This document shows positions 35,923-44,810 of a stretch of DNA of 64,000 nt, in pieces. The notes under the pieces are model-generated. The model did no database searches, was not told the DNA's origin, and was given only the letters and a program-made list of their open reading frames with translations. How positions within the stretch are numbered: position 1 is the stretch's first letter; each line of letters starts with the position of its first letter. The position numbers were made by a program, and so were the translations under genes. Source of the stretch: Raineya sp. (GTDB taxonomy: Bacteria; Bacteroidota; Bacteroidia; Cytophagales; Thermonemataceae); the NCBI GenBank assembly GCA_025454915.1, contig JALONN010000011.1, forward strand, positions 248,001 to 312,000, given 5' to 3'.

Positions 35923-36366
35923 ATGATAGATATGAAAAATATTTTACTGGGAGTTTTATTTGTAATGATTACATGCAAATTATGGGCTCAAGAACCACAT
36001 ATTGATGTGAAAAAAAGAATAAAGAGAGGTCAAACACTAAAATATACGTTTGTGAATCAGAGTCAAAAAAGTATTTACCTTTTTGACCCTATACAAATTA
36101 TAATTGAAAAGAAAAAAAATAATGACTGGGTGTTATTGGAAACACCTTATTGCCCTTGTGGAAGAGCTTGTCCATCCCCACCGATGGTAGTTGAAGTAAC
36201 TGCTAAAGGAAAAGTGCTTTTGGAATGGAATTTGACAGAATCTTTGTGTGAAAATAATGAAGAAAAAAAACGTATAGTAGAAAAAGGAATGTATAGAGTT
36301 GTATTCTATTATGGTGATAATCAACAAGAAAGAAAGAAAATTGTTGGAAATTTCAAAATTAGATAA
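35923..36366 (+). CDS. Small exported protein of unknown function
   Basis: 147 residues with a signal peptide (KNILLGVLFVMITCKLWAQ, cleavage after WAQ). The second ATG at 35932 is an equally good start. The mature part looks like a single beta-sandwich (KRGQTLKYTFVNQSQKSIYL ... GMYRVVFYYG) with four Cys (CPCGRAC and a later Cys) that could form disulphides. The shape recalls small Ig-like or BsuPI-like domains but I cannot assign a family. It stands alone between the propeller gene and a convergent SRPBCC gene, two nucleotides from the latter. Confidence 0.72.
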   Translation: MIDMKNILLGVLFVMITCKLWAQEPHIDVKKRIKRGQTLKYTFVNQSQKSIYLFDPIQIIIEKKKNNDWVLLETPYCPCGRACPSPPMVVEVTAKGKVLLEWNLTESLCENNEEKKRIVEKGMYRVVFYYGDNQQERKKIVGNFKIR

Positions 36367-36368
36367 GT

Positions 36369-36803
36369 TTAACCAAATACTTTTTGATAAATAGGTCTTC
36401 TATAAGCAAACTGAAAATATAAAATTGGGTAAAACAAAATATCAAAAGGTCTGAAGGGTGTTTCAAACTCTATATCATCAACGATATTTGTTTTATCACC
36501 ATCTTTCATAATTCTGTGGATATGTTTCCATTTCTTTAGAAAAAAAGGAAGTTTAACGCCCTCATCTATAAAGTAAATTTCTTCTTTCGTTTCAGATTTT
36601 TCTGTAATCACACTTTCCCATTCTTGTTTAAAAAGAAAAAAGTCTAACTCTACAATAACCTTATCTTGTTTTTCGGAGCCATCGAAGCGTAATAATTTGA
36701 CTTTGGGGAAAGGAGGGGATAATTTTATAAATAATTCTTTAGTAAAAAATCTAAAAACTTCTTTATAAGGCTTGGCAACATGAGTAGAGAGAGAGAGTTT
36801 CAT
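36369..36803 (-). CDS. SRPBCC/START-like ligand-binding protein
   Basis: 144 residues, no signal peptide. The helix-grip pattern is visible: an N-terminal strand and helix (LSLSTHVAKPYKEVFRFFT), a run of antiparallel strands, and a long C-terminal helix (FDILFYPILYFQFAYRRPIY). Members bind hydrophobic ligands; ligand here unknown. It is convergent with the small exported gene and divergent from the secreted 453-residue protein. Confidence 0.75.
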   Translation of the reverse strand: MKLSLSTHVAKPYKEVFRFFTKELFIKLSPPFPKVKLLRFDGSEKQDKVIVELDFFLFKQEWESVITEKSETKEEIYFIDEGVKLPFFLKKWKHIHRIMKDGDKTNIVDDIEFETPFRPFDILFYPILYFQFAYRRPIYQKVFG

Positions 36804-36880
36804 AGCAGTTAGAAATGGTTTATAAGAGGTTGTTATGATTAACTTTTTCGATGAACGAATGTTTTAACACGATGAATAGA

Positions 36881-36911
36881 TTTATAAAAAACTAAATATA
36901 ACTTATTTTTG
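36881..36911 (+). promoter_or_regulatory. Bacteroidota-type promoter of the 453-residue cargo gene
   Basis: TTTA at 36881-36884 and TATTTTTG at 36904-36911 are 19 bp apart, close to the Bacteroidota consensus TTTG-N19-TAnnTTTG. Transcription would start about 10 nt before the ATG at 36928, giving a very short leader. Confidence 0.5.
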
Positions 36912-36927
36912 TGTAAAATTAAAAAAT

Positions 36928-38289
36928 ATGAGATGGATTGTTTTGATAGCCTTCTTTTTACATGATTTTATAGCTTTAAGTCAGTGTTCACCAGCTCCAC
37001 CTGCTGATCCACTTACTTGTGGAAGTAGTGGAACTGCATTTGGTAATAATGCAAATATCAACAGCGGAAATACATTTTTCCATTGTAGTACATCAGGGAG
37101 TTTTGGAGGATTAAACTTGAATGGTGGAGAATTAGTGATTTGTGGAAATGTAACAATTACTAGTGCCAACTTAAACAGTGGCAGACTTATTATTACAAGG
37201 TCTGCTACTGTTACCTTTAGTAATAATGTTACCCTAAATAATGGAGTAACGCTTGTCAATTATGGAACATTGAATATCAATGGTAATTTGGAGTTTCAGA
37301 ATAATGAAAATTATTTTTACAATGCAGCTACAGATGCTCAAGCTACCATTAGTGGTACAATTATTTTTGCCCAGAATGATAACCAAACAGGTTATCTTTT
37401 TAATCGAGGATATTTGACTTCAGGAGCATTTCAGGTTAGAAATGGTGTAAGAACATTCTGTCTTGAAGACGGTTCTACTATCAGAACAACTAATTTTGTA
37501 TTGGATAATATGAGTGAAAATAATCCAATTACTTATGGAAGTGGTACAACAGGAACAGCAAGAATCAGATATACTAATAATTTTACAATTAACAATAATA
37601 TACCATTAACAGCATCAAGCAACATAAATATTTGTAGAGCTCCAAGTGCAAGTGTAATAGGAGGTAGTGGTAATAGAGGTTCTGCTACACTGACAAGTGG
37701 TTGTTCGGATATAGCTGCTCCAACAGCACAACCCAGTTCTATGGGATGTACACCATTACATGCTCAACTGATAGACTTTAAGATTGAAAAAAGAAATAAG
37801 AATGAAGTGTTATTAATTTGGAGTACAGCTCAAGAAATAAATTTTGAGCACTTTATTATAGAAAAATCAACGGACGCACAAAATTTTAAACCAATAACTA
37901 CTATAAAAGGAAAAGGTAATGGAAATATACAGGCATATAACTTTATAGATAAAGAAGTCAATACAGCATATTATCGCCTGAAAAAAGTAGATAAAAATGG
38001 AAATTTTGAATATTCAAAAACAATAAGTAATGTCGTAAAAGATAACCAAGAATCTTTAGAAATTCATATAAGTCCTAATCCTGCAAGTGCTATTATAGAA
38101 ATAAGAATTAGCAAAATAGGTACATGGAACATAGAACTATGCTCTGTTTTGGGAGATGTCTTGGATTCATATACTTTTGAGAATCAAGATTTAATAACTC
38201 TTGATATTGGTAAATTTGAAAAAGGTACATATTTGCTCAAATGTACCAATGGAAAAGAAATTATAATCAAAAAACTCATTATTCAATAG
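36928..38289 (+). CDS. Secreted beta-helix-like protein with T9SS sorting domain
   Basis: 453 residues. Signal peptide MRWIVLIAFFLHDFIALS. Residues 25-250 are Asn/Gly/Thr-rich short repeats (LNLNGGELVICGNVTITSAN, LNSGRLIITRSATVTF, LNNGVTLVNYGTLNINGNL) expected to fold as a right-handed beta-helix. A separate fibronectin-like or jelly-roll domain (about 285-370: IDFKIEKRNKNEVLLIWSTA) precedes a type A T9SS domain (IHISPNPASAIIEI). Likely exposed on the cell surface; adhesin or matrix role is a guess. It ends in a bidirectional terminator. Confidence 0.85.
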   Translation: MRWIVLIAFFLHDFIALSQCSPAPPADPLTCGSSGTAFGNNANINSGNTFFHCSTSGSFGGLNLNGGELVICGNVTITSANLNSGRLIITRSATVTFSNNVTLNNGVTLVNYGTLNINGNLEFQNNENYFYNAATDAQATISGTIIFAQNDNQTGYLFNRGYLTSGAFQVRNGVRTFCLEDGSTIRTTNFVLDNMSENNPITYGSGTTGTARIRYTNNFTINNNIPLTASSNINICRAPSASVIGGSGNRGSATLTSGCSDIAAPTAQPSSMGCTPLHAQLIDFKIEKRNKNEVLLIWSTAQEINFEHFIIEKSTDAQNFKPITTIKGKGNGNIQAYNFIDKEVNTAYYRLKKVDKNGNFEYSKTISNVVKDNQESLEIHISPNPASAIIEIRISKIGTWNIELCSVLGDVLDSYTFENQDLITLDIGKFEKGTYLLKCTNGKEIIIKKLIIQ

Positions 38290-38323
38290 AAAAAGAGTAA
38301 GAATTAATCTTACTCTTTTTCTA
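38287..38323. terminator. Bidirectional terminator between cargo gene and SulP gene
   Basis: A 16-bp perfect stem (arm TAGAAAAAGAGTAAGA) with a 5-nt loop, flanked by A- and T-runs; overlaps both stop regions of the convergent genes. Confidence 0.93.
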
Positions 38324-40547
38324 TGTCCTCAGATATATTAGAATGTTGATTTTTAGAGATAATACCAAGCAAATCTTTCCCAAAATTAAATAGTTGAGAA
38401 ACCTCACTTACACTCATAATAGCTTGTTTTTCTGTATATATTAGTAAATCTTGGTGTTTGGATTCAATAATATAATCATCATTCTCTTCTAAAAATTTAA
38501 TTAATTGAGGTGTAAATAGTTCTCTGATTTTTTCTTCGTCATTACCTTTGAGTAAATATTTTGAAGAAAAAATAGGATAATCACCAAAATCTATGTCATC
38601 AATACCAATGTATTGCTTAAGTCGATCCAACTGATCCTCTTTGCGAAGCTCAAAGTCAGGAATATTTTCTATGAGATTATTCACAAGCAAAGTGGTTGTA
38701 GAATATCTTTTGGAAGTAGGCTGAGCCCCTTCTACCAAATTGATTTCTGCAATAATTAGTTTTGGTGAATCTTTTGTTTCTTGATAGATAATCCGATTGC
38801 TACGATAGACCAAACGTTTTCCAAACAAGAACCCATCATATTTATAGAGGTCAAAAGCATTATCAGGCTTATAATTTGCACCAATATGGTCTGCATATTT
38901 TTTAAGACTTTTTTGGCGTTCATTTAAGACTTTTTCTAAGACTACATGATTAGGGAATATTTTATGAGTAGCAAGTGGGTGAGCAGAAAAGGCAACATGA
39001 GAAAATAAGCCTTCAATATCCACATTCCCACCTTTTGCACTATAATTTCTTTCAAACTGGCGTATTTTTTCCATAGAAGAATGGTCTATAAATTCTGCTT
39101 TTTGGAAATCTAATTCTACGTTCTTGCCCAAAGGAATGTTATTTAACAATTTTTTGAGTTTTAGTACATTGGTAAACAAAACTTCGGAAAGAACTTCAAT
39201 ACGAGTTTTATCGCCATGCTCAGAGATGTTATACTTTAAAACAAATAGATTTTTCCAATGTACACCCAAAAGTAACTGTAATGCACTTTTAAATAATAAT
39301 CCTGCAAATACACCTGCAAGTAAATTGGTAAATAATGTAGTAACCATTGTTGCTATAAAAACTAGAAGTTGCTCCCAGCCTGTTTCGTAAACATGCCTAA
39401 ACTCTTTGGGCGAGGTGAGCCTAAAACCTGTATAAACCAGAATAGCAGCTAGAGCAGCAATAGGAATGTGATGTACTAAATTAGTTGCAAAAGCAACAAA
39501 AAGCAATAGAAATAATCCATGAAAAAAGTTAGACCAACGAGTTTTTGCACCAGCATTGACATTAGCAGAACTACGAACTACTTCAGAAATCATAGGTAAT
39601 GCCCCAATAAAACCACAAATCATATTGCCCAAACCAACAGCCCAAAGATCTTTATCTGCATTAGATTCTCTTTTGTAAGGATCCAAAAAATCTACTGCTT
39701 TTACCGTCAATAAAGATTCAATACTGACAATAAGAGCAAACATAATAATATACTTGATGCTTGCAAAGCTTGTAATGGCACTAAAATCAGGGAATTTAAT
39801 AGCTGAAATCAAATCATTAGGCAAATCTACCAAATCTTTACTGGGGTCTATGAAGTAAGTTCCTCCCATAAAAGTATATTGATGAGCTGTATCCAATTCA
39901 AAATAAAAACTTAGAGGAAAGGCTACTAAAACTAATAATAATAAAGAAGCAGGGATTTTTCTAATAGATTTACTTTTCATAAATGGAAGAGTAATCATGA
40001 TGATAAGAGATAATACCCCAATTGTTGTAGTTTGTGGATTAAGCCTTTGAATACTTTCAGGGATTTCTTTTAGGAGTTCAATAGGAGCTTTGGAATGTGG
40101 GGCAACACCCAGAACATAATGAATTTGTTTTGATAAAATCATTAAACCAATGGCTGCCATCATGCCATGAACCACAGCCGAAGGGAAAAAGTCTGCAAAA
40201 CGTCCCAATCGTAAAAAGCCAAATAATGCCTGTAAAGCTCCTGAGACAACAACAACAGCTAGTGTTTTTTCGTAGCCTAATTCCATCACAGATGCTAAAG
40301 CAATAGAAATAAGTCCAGCAGCAGGTCCTTTGATTGTGATTTTGCTGCCACTTATCAAAGAAACCACAAGTCCTCCAATGATAGCAGTAAAAACACCTGC
40401 TACAGCGGGAAAGCTACTTGCTTGAGAAATTCCTAAACTTAAAGGAAGGGCGATCAAGAATACTAAAAAACCTGCATTCAAATCGGCTAGAAAATTTTCT
40501 TGCAAACCTTTTAGTCCGTCAGCAGGAACTTTATGGATTTTTTTCAT
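38310..40547 (-). CDS. SulP-family anion transporter with STAS and extra C-terminal domain (1)
   Basis: About 745 residues. The SLC26/SulP transport domain (about 15-415) opens with GLQENFLADLNAGFLVFLIA and contains the family box TIKGPAAGLISIALAS. A STAS domain (about 440-540) has NVELDFQKAEFIDHSSMEKI. After it comes a ~150-residue extra domain (FLFGKRLVYRSNRIIY, NIPDFELR, DFGDYPIFSSKYLLKGNDEE). Substrate may be bicarbonate or sulphate with sodium or protons. The second SulP protein encoded beside dabAB is a paralogue sharing all three parts. Start at ATG 40547 (MKKIHKVPADGLKGL) is preferred to the ATG 18 nt upstream because the paralogue begins alike. Confidence 0.9.
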   Translation of the reverse strand: MKKIHKVPADGLKGLQENFLADLNAGFLVFLIALPLSLGISQASSFPAVAGVFTAIIGGLVVSLISGSKITIKGPAAGLISIALASVMELGYEKTLAVVVVSGALQALFGFLRLGRFADFFPSAVVHGMMAAIGLMILSKQIHYVLGVAPHSKAPIELLKEIPESIQRLNPQTTTIGVLSLIIMITLPFMKSKSIRKIPASLLLLVLVAFPLSFYFELDTAHQYTFMGGTYFIDPSKDLVDLPNDLISAIKFPDFSAITSFASIKYIIMFALIVSIESLLTVKAVDFLDPYKRESNADKDLWAVGLGNMICGFIGALPMISEVVRSSANVNAGAKTRWSNFFHGLFLLLFVAFATNLVHHIPIAALAAILVYTGFRLTSPKEFRHVYETGWEQLLVFIATMVTTLFTNLLAGVFAGLLFKSALQLLLGVHWKNLFVLKYNISEHGDKTRIEVLSEVLFTNVLKLKKLLNNIPLGKNVELDFQKAEFIDHSSMEKIRQFERNYSAKGGNVDIEGLFSHVAFSAHPLATHKIFPNHVVLEKVLNERQKSLKKYADHIGANYKPDNAFDLYKYDGFLFGKRLVYRSNRIIYQETKDSPKLIIAEINLVEGAQPTSKRYSTTTLLVNNLIENIPDFELRKEDQLDRLKQYIGIDDIDFGDYPIFSSKYLLKGNDEEKIRELFTPQLIKFLEENDDYIIESKHQDLLIYTEKQAIMSVSEVSQLFNFGKDLLGIISKNQHSNISEDIEKE

Positions 40548-40712
40548 AAAAAAATTGGTGTACATCAGACTCCTAATATCAAAAATAATTTTTAATATTT
40601 AATGCTATGTAAAATAAATTTTAGTTTATGAGTTACAATACAAGAAAATAATAGATTAAGGTATAAAGCTGTATACTTTTTTATAAGTTGTAAATATTTA
40701 TTGTCAAATTTT

Positions 40713-43700
40713 ATGAAACACACAATTATCTTAATTTTATTTTGGTTCTGCTTATTTTTGAGTAATAACCATGCTCAGTCGTATGTTTGGGCAAAAAAAG
40801 CTGGAGCAAGCGGTTTTGATTCAGGGCAAAATATTACAACAGATGCTTCTGGAAACGTTTATACCATTGGGGTTTTTCAAGGTACAGTAGATTTTGATCC
40901 AGGTTCAGGAACATTCAACCTTAATGCTGCTGGAGGGCAAGATATTTTTGTTCAAAAACTAGATGCATTAGGTAATTTTGTTTGGGCAAAAAAAATAGGA
41001 GGAGGTGGTGATGATGTGGGTTACGGCATAGCAGTAGATGCATCTAACAATGTTTATATTACAGGATCATTTCAAAATACAGTAGATTTTGATCCAGAAT
41101 CAGGAACTTTTAATCTTAATTCTGCTGGAAGTGAAGATATATTTGTTGAAAAATTAGATGCATCAGGAAACTTTGTTTGGGCTCAGGCTATAGGAGGAAC
41201 AAGTGCTGATATAGGAAATAGTATAGCAGTAGATGCATCAGGCAATGTTTATACAACAGGGCATTTTCAAGGTACAGTAGATTTTGATTCAGGCACATCA
41301 ACCTTCAATCTTGTATCAGTTGGAAATGTGGATATATTTGTTCAAAAAGTGGATGCATCAGGAAATTTTGTTTGGGCAAAAGGGATGGGAGGTACTAGTT
41401 TTGACACAGCATATGATATAAGTGTAGATGCATCAAGTAATATTTATATTACAGGAATTTTCTACAATACAGTAGACTTTGACCCAGGCTCAGGAACATT
41501 CAACCTCACTGCTGCTTTGCAAGATATATTTGTTGAAAAATTAGATGCATCAGGAAATTTTGTTTGGGCAAAAAGTATAGGGGGAGTAAGCACTGATACA
41601 GGCAGTAGTATAGCATTGGATGCATCTAATAATGTTTATATCACTGGATCATTCCAAAATACAGTAGATTTTGATCCAGGTTCAGGAACATTCAATATCA
41701 CTTCTACAAGTGCAAGAGATATATTTATTGAAAAATTAGATGTATCAGGAAATTTTGTTTGGGTAAAAAGTATAGAGGGGACAGGGAGTGATGCAGGCAA
41801 TAGTATAGCATTAGATGCATCAGGTAATATTTATACAACTGGTTTTTTTGATAGTACTGCCGATTTTGATCCAGGTTCAGGAACATTTAACCTTACCTCT
41901 GTTGGAGGAAGTACGGATTTTTTTATTAGTAAGTTAGATGCATCAGGAAATTTTGTTTGGGCTTTATCTGTAGGCAGTACAAGTCTTGATATAAGCTATG
42001 GTATAACAGTAGATGCATCAGGGGGAATATATACAACAGGATACTTCACAGGTACAGTAGATTTTGATAAAAGTACATTAGTGGCTAATTTAGTTTCTGC
42101 GGGATTTAGAGATGCATTTGTATATAAAGTTATACAATGCCCCTCTATTAGTATTTTACCTTCAAGTATGGTTAGTGGTACAATAGGCTCTTCTTATAAT
42201 CAGACACTTACTCAAACAGGTTTAAATGGTGTATCTACTTGGTCTTTAGATGCTGGAAGTTTGCCTACTGGGTTAAATTTAGATAGTTTTACTGGAGACA
42301 TAACGGGTACACCAACAACCACAGGAACATTTAGCTTTACTATTAAAGTTTCGAATGGAGTTTGTTTTCAAACAAAAGCATATAGTATTGTGGTAAATTG
42401 TCCAACCATTACATTTTCAAACACAACAGTATCCAATGCCACTATAGGAACATCTTATAGTTTGGATGCTTCTGTTTCAGGTAATACAGCTACTATTACC
42501 TATTCAGTAAGCCCTAGTTTACCTGCAGGACTGACTTTAAATACATCTACAGGTCAGATTACAGGAACACCTACTACCACAGCGACTTCTGCTACTTATA
42601 TGGTAACAGCCTCGCAGAGTGGTGGAGTCTGTACAGTTACCCAAAATTATACTTTTGCAGTAAATTGCCCAACCATTACATTCTCAAATACAACAGCATC
42701 CAATGCTGTTATAGGAGCATCTTATAGTTTAGATGCTTCTGTTTCAGGTAATACTCAATCAATAACATATTCTATAACACCTGCATTACCTGCAGGACTG
42801 ACTTTAAATACATCTACAGGTCAGATTACAGGAACACCTACCACTACAGCAACTTCTGCTACTTATACAGTAACAGCTTCACAGAGTAGTGGAGTCTGTA
42901 CAGTTACCCAAAATTATACTTTTGCAGTAAATTGTCCCAATATTACTATAAATCCAGTTTCTTTACCCAATGCAAGTTTATTGTTACCTTATAATCAAAC
43001 ACTTACACAAAATGGTTTAGATGGAGTAGTTGTATGGGCTGTAAGTAGTGGAACATTGCCTGTAGGACTGACTTTAAATAGTTCAACAGGTGTTATTTCT
43101 GGAACACCTACCACTACTCAGACACTAAATTTTACTATACAAGCAAGTAATAGTACATGTAATACTACAAAAAACTATACACTTTCAGTTGCTCCTAGTG
43201 GTGCAATTATAGAAGTTACTTCAACCGATATTGATTTTGGAGAAGTGCTATTTTTGCAATCTGCTAAAAAAACAATCACTATAAAAAATATAGGAAACAC
43301 AGCTTTAAATATATCTGCTATCAATTTACCTGATGTAGTATTTAGTACAGCCACTCTGAACACAAACTCTATAGCTCCTAACGAAAGTAGAGATATAGAA
43401 CTAATCTTTACTCCTATTGCAGTAACATCATATAGTGGAACAACTACAATACAGAGTAATGCAGTAGCAGGAGTAAACTCTTTTACAGTAAAAGGTAAAG
43501 GTATTAATCCTACCTCATTAAATATAAATCATAATCAGGAAGTTGAAATATACCCTAATCCAGTGCAAGAAACACTTACTATAAATATTGAAAAAGCGAA
43601 TTCTTTTGAATGGAGTATTGTGGACACTTGGGGAAAACATATTTTACAAGGTAATTCTGAAACTTCAAGAGCTAATATTCTTATCCAAAATCTTTCAGCA

Positions 43701-43766
43701 GGGATATACTTTTTACATATTAAAATGGCTCAAGAAGTAAAAGTTGTAAAATTTGTCAAAAAGTAG
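40713..43766 (+). CDS. Secreted SBBP beta-propeller/He_PIG Ig-like protein with T9SS sorting domain
   Basis: 1,017 residues from the ATG at 40713 (a TTG at 40701 is less likely). Signal peptide ends ...SNNHAQ. Seven SBBP-type units of about 65 residues (VWAKKIGG...IAVDASNNVYITGSF...VDFDPGSGTFNL...DIFVEKLDASGNF) should form a seven-bladed propeller (about 25-475). Four putative Ig-like He_PIG domains follow (GLPxGLTLN-STGxITGTPT boxes, about 475-830), then an ASH/DUF1573-like domain (IDFGEVLFLQSAKKTITIKN) and a type A T9SS domain (VEIYPNPVQETLTI). Surface or secreted, probably adhesive; no enzymatic motif visible. Confidence 0.88.
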   Translation: MKHTIILILFWFCLFLSNNHAQSYVWAKKAGASGFDSGQNITTDASGNVYTIGVFQGTVDFDPGSGTFNLNAAGGQDIFVQKLDALGNFVWAKKIGGGGDDVGYGIAVDASNNVYITGSFQNTVDFDPESGTFNLNSAGSEDIFVEKLDASGNFVWAQAIGGTSADIGNSIAVDASGNVYTTGHFQGTVDFDSGTSTFNLVSVGNVDIFVQKVDASGNFVWAKGMGGTSFDTAYDISVDASSNIYITGIFYNTVDFDPGSGTFNLTAALQDIFVEKLDASGNFVWAKSIGGVSTDTGSSIALDASNNVYITGSFQNTVDFDPGSGTFNITSTSARDIFIEKLDVSGNFVWVKSIEGTGSDAGNSIALDASGNIYTTGFFDSTADFDPGSGTFNLTSVGGSTDFFISKLDASGNFVWALSVGSTSLDISYGITVDASGGIYTTGYFTGTVDFDKSTLVANLVSAGFRDAFVYKVIQCPSISILPSSMVSGTIGSSYNQTLTQTGLNGVSTWSLDAGSLPTGLNLDSFTGDITGTPTTTGTFSFTIKVSNGVCFQTKAYSIVVNCPTITFSNTTVSNATIGTSYSLDASVSGNTATITYSVSPSLPAGLTLNTSTGQITGTPTTTATSATYMVTASQSGGVCTVTQNYTFAVNCPTITFSNTTASNAVIGASYSLDASVSGNTQSITYSITPALPAGLTLNTSTGQITGTPTTTATSATYTVTASQSSGVCTVTQNYTFAVNCPNITINPVSLPNASLLLPYNQTLTQNGLDGVVVWAVSSGTLPVGLTLNSSTGVISGTPTTTQTLNFTIQASNSTCNTTKNYTLSVAPSGAIIEVTSTDIDFGEVLFLQSAKKTITIKNIGNTALNISAINLPDVVFSTATLNTNSIAPNESRDIELIFTPIAVTSYSGTTTIQSNAVAGVNSFTVKGKGINPTSLNINHNQEVEIYPNPVQETLTINIEKANSFEWSIVDTWGKHILQGNSETSRANILIQNLSAGIYFLHIKMAQEVKVVKFVKK
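40785..42135 (+). repeat. Seven SBBP-coding tandem repeats (192-198 bp)
   Basis: The GTTTGGGC landmark recurs at 40785, 40980, 41175, 41370, 41562, 41757 and 41955: periods 195, 195, 195, 192, 195 and 198 bp, always multiples of 3. Confidence 0.9.
42399..42932 (+). repeat. Two near-identical 267-bp Ig-like-domain repeats
   Basis: Units at 42399-42665 and 42666-42932 differ at only scattered bases. The 267-bp period (89 residues) indicates recent duplication inside the gene. Confidence 0.88.
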
Positions 43767-43794
43767 AAAAAATATCAGACTTTAAACGGTCATA

Positions 43795-43827
43795 AAAAAA
43801 GCTGTATATAGGATATACAGCTTTTTT
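43795..43827. terminator. Bidirectional terminator
   Basis: A 15-bp perfect stem (AAAAAAGCTGTATAT) with a 3-nt loop, A-run and T-run on the two sides; lies between two convergent genes. Confidence 0.93.
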
Positions 43828-43917
43828 AAATCTAAAACGGTTAAATCACAAAGAAGATATTGACTTGGAAAATAGTCTAATGAATGTATTAAATAGCTTT
43901 TTTAAGTAAATTAACTA

Positions 43918-44706
43918 CTAATTTGACTTACTCAAATCAAAATTAAACATAGCATTTAAAATAATACCACTGTTATACTGTACTACGTTATTCGTATTAT
44001 TATTAATTTTTCTGCCTAACATTACAATTTGATTAAGATAGCCACCTTCTAACTTGAAATTTTTGTTAAACTGATATCCTAATAAAATTCCTAAACGATT
44101 CTGGTCAAAGATATTTGCATTCACATTTTTACCAAACCCTATAAAAAGCTCATCATAAATAGCTGTGTAAGGTGTTTTATCTCCAATATTTTGCCCTTTG
44201 AGAGGTACTTGTGTACGAAACATATATCGTATCCTATTGGAGTAAATATAACTATCTTCTTTTGTTAAAGATGCATCTGAATACTTACCTATCCATCTTT
44301 GTTCCAGCATAAACCTATGAGAGAAACCCACTATGCCTACTTTATCAGTTAAAGTTACCATTTGATAAACTCTGTGTTCTGTGAAATCTTTCCCAAAAAC
44401 ATTGATAGGAGTAGAGCTATATGGAAAAGTTTCTATCCAACCATAACCTACACGCAATTGTACCTTAGTGTCTAACTGATAATTGACACCCAAACGTAGA
44501 AGACTTTGTTGCCATGAAGTAATAAGATATGTCCTTCTCCATTGATACTCTGTATGTATTCCCCAATGTTTGCTTAGTTTAAATGTCCCAAAATAATTAT
44601 ACCAACCAATTGTATTTTTTTCGTTGATTCTTGTATTTTGAGAGAAGCTAACTTTATGAGAAAACAAGTAAATTAAAACGATTATTTTAAAGAATTTACA
44701 ATACAT
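43918..44706 (-). CDS. DUF2490-like outer-membrane beta-barrel protein
   Basis: 262 residues. Signal peptide (KIIVLIYLFSHKVSFSQ). The mature part alternates strands with aromatic girdles (WYNYFGTFKLSKHWGIHTEY, QSLLRLGVNYQLDTKVQLRV, HRFMLEQRWIGK, LGILLGYQFNKNFKLEGGYL), ending in Phe-rich NAMFNFDL, as DUF2490 proteins do. It is the last gene of the minus-strand run dabA-dabB-sulP-this gene, 104 nt after the SulP stop. The spacer holds inverted repeats (GGTATAAT at 44734-44741 with ATTATACC at 44791-44798). An outer-membrane role in the carbon-uptake module is possible only by position. Confidence 0.78.
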   Translation of the reverse strand: MYCKFFKIIVLIYLFSHKVSFSQNTRINEKNTIGWYNYFGTFKLSKHWGIHTEYQWRRTYLITSWQQSLLRLGVNYQLDTKVQLRVGYGWIETFPYSSTPINVFGKDFTEHRVYQMVTLTDKVGIVGFSHRFMLEQRWIGKYSDASLTKEDSYIYSNRIRYMFRTQVPLKGQNIGDKTPYTAIYDELFIGFGKNVNANIFDQNRLGILLGYQFNKNFKLEGGYLNQIVMLGRKINNNTNNVVQYNSGIILNAMFNFDLSKSN

Positions 44707-44810
44707 GACTCTAAATTAAAAGATGATAATAATGGTATAATCAAAGAATATAATAAAAAACACAGATGAAACTCATCAATAAAAGATGCCATTATACCTT
44801 ATAGTTATTT

